Shown: in pieces, positions 49,934-52,927 of the stretch
How the letters are laid out: every line of letters begins with the position of its first letter
Position numbering within the stretch: position 1 is the stretch's first letter
DNA from: Candidatus Beckwithbacteria bacterium
Lineage (GTDB): Bacteria; Patescibacteriota; Microgenomatia; UBA1400; CG1-02-47-37
Assembly (NCBI GenBank): GCA_026397255.1
Contig: JAPLVF010000006.1
Span: 1 to 52,927, forward strand
DNA length: 52,927 nt
Direction: 5' to 3'
Notes under the pieces: generated by a model
Database searches by the model: none
Told to the model about the DNA's origin: nothing
What the model saw: the letters and a program-made list of their open reading frames with translations, nothing else
Translations under genes and position numbers: made by a program

Positions 49934-51061
49934 ATGAAAGTAGCGGTAGGAATTTCCGGAGGAGTAGACAGTGCGGTAGCGGCGGCGTTTCTTAAAGAAC
50001 AAGGCTATAAAGTAACGGGAGTGTTTTTGGAATGTTGGAATGAACCGGGTTGCCGGACGGATGAAGACAGAAAAGACGCGTTAGCAGTGGCGTTAAAATT
50101 AAAAATTCCGTTTAAGGTGTTGGATTTTAAGAGAGAATACAAACAGAAAGTGCTGGATATTTTTTATCGGGAATATAAAAAGGGGAGAACGCCGAACCCG
50201 GATATTTTATGTAACCAGGAAATAAAATTTGGGATGTTTTTAGAATGGAGTTTGAAGAATAAATTTGATTATGTGGCGACGGGGCACTACGCTCAAGTGA
50301 AATTTGGCTCGGCATACGAAATTTTATCGTGCTCCCGCCAGAGGCGGGCAGGCACGCCAGAAGTTAGCGCGCGAAAATTTACATTGACTGCGTCGACTCA
50401 CTTGCTCCGGTCGGTAGATGAGAAAAAAGATCAGACATATTTTCTGGCAATGCTGAAAGAAGAACAGTTAAGCCGGGTGATGTTTCCGATTGGACATCTG
50501 ACGAAAAAACAAGTGAGGCAGGAGGCGAAAAAAAGAGGACTAGGGGTGTGGAATAAGAAAGACTCAACGGGCATTTGTTTTATTGGCCACGATTTAAATT
50601 TTCGGGATTTTCTGAAAAGAAAGATTAAAGAACACGAGGGGGAAGTAGTAAGAAGATTAAAGATTAACGATAAAAGATTAACGAATGATGAGAAAAATAA
50701 ATATTTAGTGATCGGAAAACACCAGGGTTTTGAGTTTTATACCATTGGCCAGAGATTTGCCAGACCATGGTTTGTGATACAGAAAGATATAAAGCGAAAT
50801 AGATTGATAGTGGGGAAAAAGCAAGATTTAGCTAAAAAAGAACTTGAGGTGGAGATATGGAGTTGGATAAATAAAGATGTCCGAGATCTGATTAATGATG
50901 AAAGATTAGAATGTAGGATTCGACATCAGGGAAGATTGATTCCTTGTAAGATTATCGGTAAAAAGGTGAAGTTGGCAAAAAGCGAGTACGGGATTGCCCC
51001 AGGCCAAATGGCGGTAATTTACCACGGCCATGAGTGTCTGGGCGGCGGAATAATAAACTGA
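49934..51061 (+). CDS. mnmA: tRNA 2-thiouridylase MnmA
   Basis: A 375-residue PP-loop enzyme. SGGVDSAVAA (about 8-17), NPDILCNQEIKFG with the first catalytic Cys, ATGHYA, KKDQTYFL and DSTGICFIG with the second Cys are all present, plus the C-terminal beta domain. It puts sulfur on U34 of tRNA-Lys, -Glu and -Gln. A family A repeat is translated in frame (residues about 124-154) between ATGHYAQV and the KKDQTYFL segment, where other MnmA proteins have a short loop. Confidence 0.94.
   Translation: MKVAVGISGGVDSAVAAAFLKEQGYKVTGVFLECWNEPGCRTDEDRKDALAVALKLKIPFKVLDFKREYKQKVLDIFYREYKKGRTPNPDILCNQEIKFGMFLEWSLKNKFDYVATGHYAQVKFGSAYEILSCSRQRRAGTPEVSARKFTLTASTHLLRSVDEKKDQTYFLAMLKEEQLSRVMFPIGHLTKKQVRQEAKKRGLGVWNKKDSTGICFIGHDLNFRDFLKRKIKEHEGEVVRRLKINDKRLTNDEKNKYLVIGKHQGFEFYTIGQRFARPWFVIQKDIKRNRLIVGKKQDLAKKELEVEIWSWINKDVRDLINDERLECRIRHQGRLIPCKIIGKKVKLAKSEYGIAPGQMAVIYHGHECLGGGIIN
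50304..50395 (+). repeat. family A repeat inside mnmA
   Basis: About 92 nt. CATACGAAATTTTATCGTGC is identical to the copy at 34804; the inner hairpin is CCCGCCAGAGGCGGG; the 3' half has TAGCGCGCGAAAATTTACAT. The outer stem is weakened to GGC/GTC. Confidence 0.85.
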
Positions 51062-51069
51062 TGCTTGAA

Positions 51070-51318
51070 TTAAACCAGAAAGACTTCAGTTTTTTCTTTA
51101 ACTGGCTGATTGACTTTAAGGCCGACCTCGTCACCTTTTTTCGCTCCGGCGATTTTTTTATGCTCTAATTCAATTGAGTCAACGGTTTGGGTAAATTCTT
51201 TGTCGCCATGCTTAAGTTTAATCGAGTCGTTGGTTTTTAAAGGAGCGGATAATTTAACAATCGCCACTAAAATTTTATCGTAAAAATGAATGACTGTACC
51301 GATTTTTTTAGCTGCCAT
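51070..51318 (-). CDS. EF-Tu domain 2-like small protein
   Basis: An 82-residue beta-barrel protein: KIGTVIHFYDKILVAIVKL, LKTNDSIKLKHGDKEFTQTVDSIEL, and AKKGDEVGLKV, matching domain 2 of translational GTPases. Often annotated as translation elongation factor-like protein in candidate-phylum bacteria and archaea. No GTPase domain; function unknown. A purine-rich GGTGAGG lies 4 nt before the ATG on the minus strand. It converges on mnmA. Confidence 0.85.
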   Translation of the reverse strand: MAAKKIGTVIHFYDKILVAIVKLSAPLKTNDSIKLKHGDKEFTQTVDSIELEHKKIAGAKKGDEVGLKVNQPVKEKTEVFLV

Positions 51319-51398
51319 TTAACCTCACCCCCTTTAGTTTTATTATAATGCATTTAAGCTAGAATAAGTTAATGAATTATAAATTTTTATATTGCTGA

Positions 51399-51427
51399 TT
51401 GACGGGGAGAATTTTAGTTTATATAAT
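51399..51427 (+). promoter_or_regulatory. rRNA operon promoter
   Basis: TTGACG (51399-51404), 17-nt spacer, TATAAT (51422-51427). Near-consensus; expected start near 51434, about 120 nt before 16S. Confidence 0.8.
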
Positions 51428-51469
51428 TCTAACTATGAAATAAGTTCTGACCAGTTGATGGGGAATGAA

Positions 51470-51495
51470 CCCGCCACACTGGCGGGATTTTTTTT
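51470..51495 (+). terminator. hairpin and T run in the rRNA leader
   Basis: CCCGCC pairs with GGCGGG over ACACT, then A and eight T. It sits between the rRNA promoter and 16S, so transcription must pass it. Confidence 0.8.
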
Positions 51496-51496
51496 C

Positions 51497-51510
51497 GGTT
51501 CTTTGAAAAT
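51497..51510 (+). promoter_or_regulatory. boxA-like antitermination site
   Basis: GGTTCTTTGAAAAT resembles rRNA boxA (TGnTCTTTGAAAA). Its position after the leader hairpin and before 16S fits a NusB/NusG antitermination site. Confidence 0.6.
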
Positions 51511-51555
51511 TTAATAACTCTTTTTTTGTCAATTCAAGGAGTGGTAGAAAGTTTT

Positions 51556-52927
<1,372 letters not shown>

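Noticed and set aside
28882-50395. Family A repeats as a CRISPR array
   Set aside because: Copies are scattered over 21 kb with no regular spacers, and no cas gene is present.
28882-50395. Family A repeats as integron attC sites
   Set aside because: Palindromic and structured, but no RYYYAAC/GTTRRRY core pair at the ends, copies also lie inside genes, and no integron integrase is seen.

Overview
The window looks like a piece of the chromosome of a Candidate Phyla Radiation (Patescibacteria) bacterium, most likely of the Microgenomates (OP11) group. The 16S rRNA gene entering at the right edge has several OP11-like deviations from the bacterial consensus (515F site, 806R site, the region near E. 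coli position 1060-1100). The gene content fits: short, tightly packed genes with many ATGA overlaps, and typical CPR families such as the RNHCP zinc protein, an EF-Tu domain-2-like mini protein, a CofE-like ligase and a Cytidylate_kin2 kinase. This placement is inference from sequence features; no database was searched.

Layout. 1-6600: end of an unknown gene, a VirD4/TraD-like ATPase, a deiminase-like protein, tRNA-Ile(UAU), a protein kinase, a tyrosine recombinase, an FtsB-like protein and a cytidylate-kinase-like protein. 6600-7500: a cluster of RNA genes (a cloverleaf RNA with abnormal loops, tRNA-Met, an unassigned structured RNA with its own promoter and terminator, tRNA-Trp) around an RNHCP gene. 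7500-10330: a tryptophan block of tRNA-Trp, trpS, a Trp-rich leader peptide with attenuator, trpB2, and a ParB/SerK-like gene. 10340-19600: ftsH, a channel, a PRPP-synthetase-like gene, a 5'-3' exonuclease, a glycosyltransferase with an ABC-2 exporter, fpg and recF. 19600-27800: eno, HAD, NAD(P)H-hydrate dehydratase, a PIG-L deacetylase, a hydrolase, and purB-purA-guaC. 27800-37460: Fic, ATP-dependent DNA ligase, CofE-like, P-type ATPase, CaCA exchanger, EndoQ and an MGMT-like protein. 37500-41050: pth, acylphosphatase, lgt and pyrH. 41060-45360: a redox block (CsoR-family regulator with an operator in its promoter, trxA, trxB, gdh, a DsbA-like protein). 45390-51060: a 7TM protein, an ATP-grasp/retropepsin fusion, a second ATP-grasp protein and mnmA. 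51400-52927: rRNA promoter, leader and most of 16S.

Three things stand out. First, a textbook-like Trp attenuator: a 17-codon peptide with tandem Trp codons, an antiterminator and a terminator, placed between trpS and a TrpB2 gene that overlaps a possible free-serine kinase. The pair suggests tryptophan made from indole and O-phosphoserine. Second, several families of palindromic, RNA-structured repeats lie both between genes and in frame inside genes (mnmA, fpg, glycosyltransferase, ligase, ATP-grasp and others), with compensatory stem changes. Third, about twenty genes have a -10 box ending 5-7 nt before the start codon and no Shine-Dalgarno sequence, so leaderless transcription appears common; a few genes have a clear AGGAG instead.

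No stretch over 300 bases is empty. The longer gene-poor stretches (6596-6847, 7157-7550, 51319-51555) hold RNA genes, promoters, terminators and the rRNA leader.
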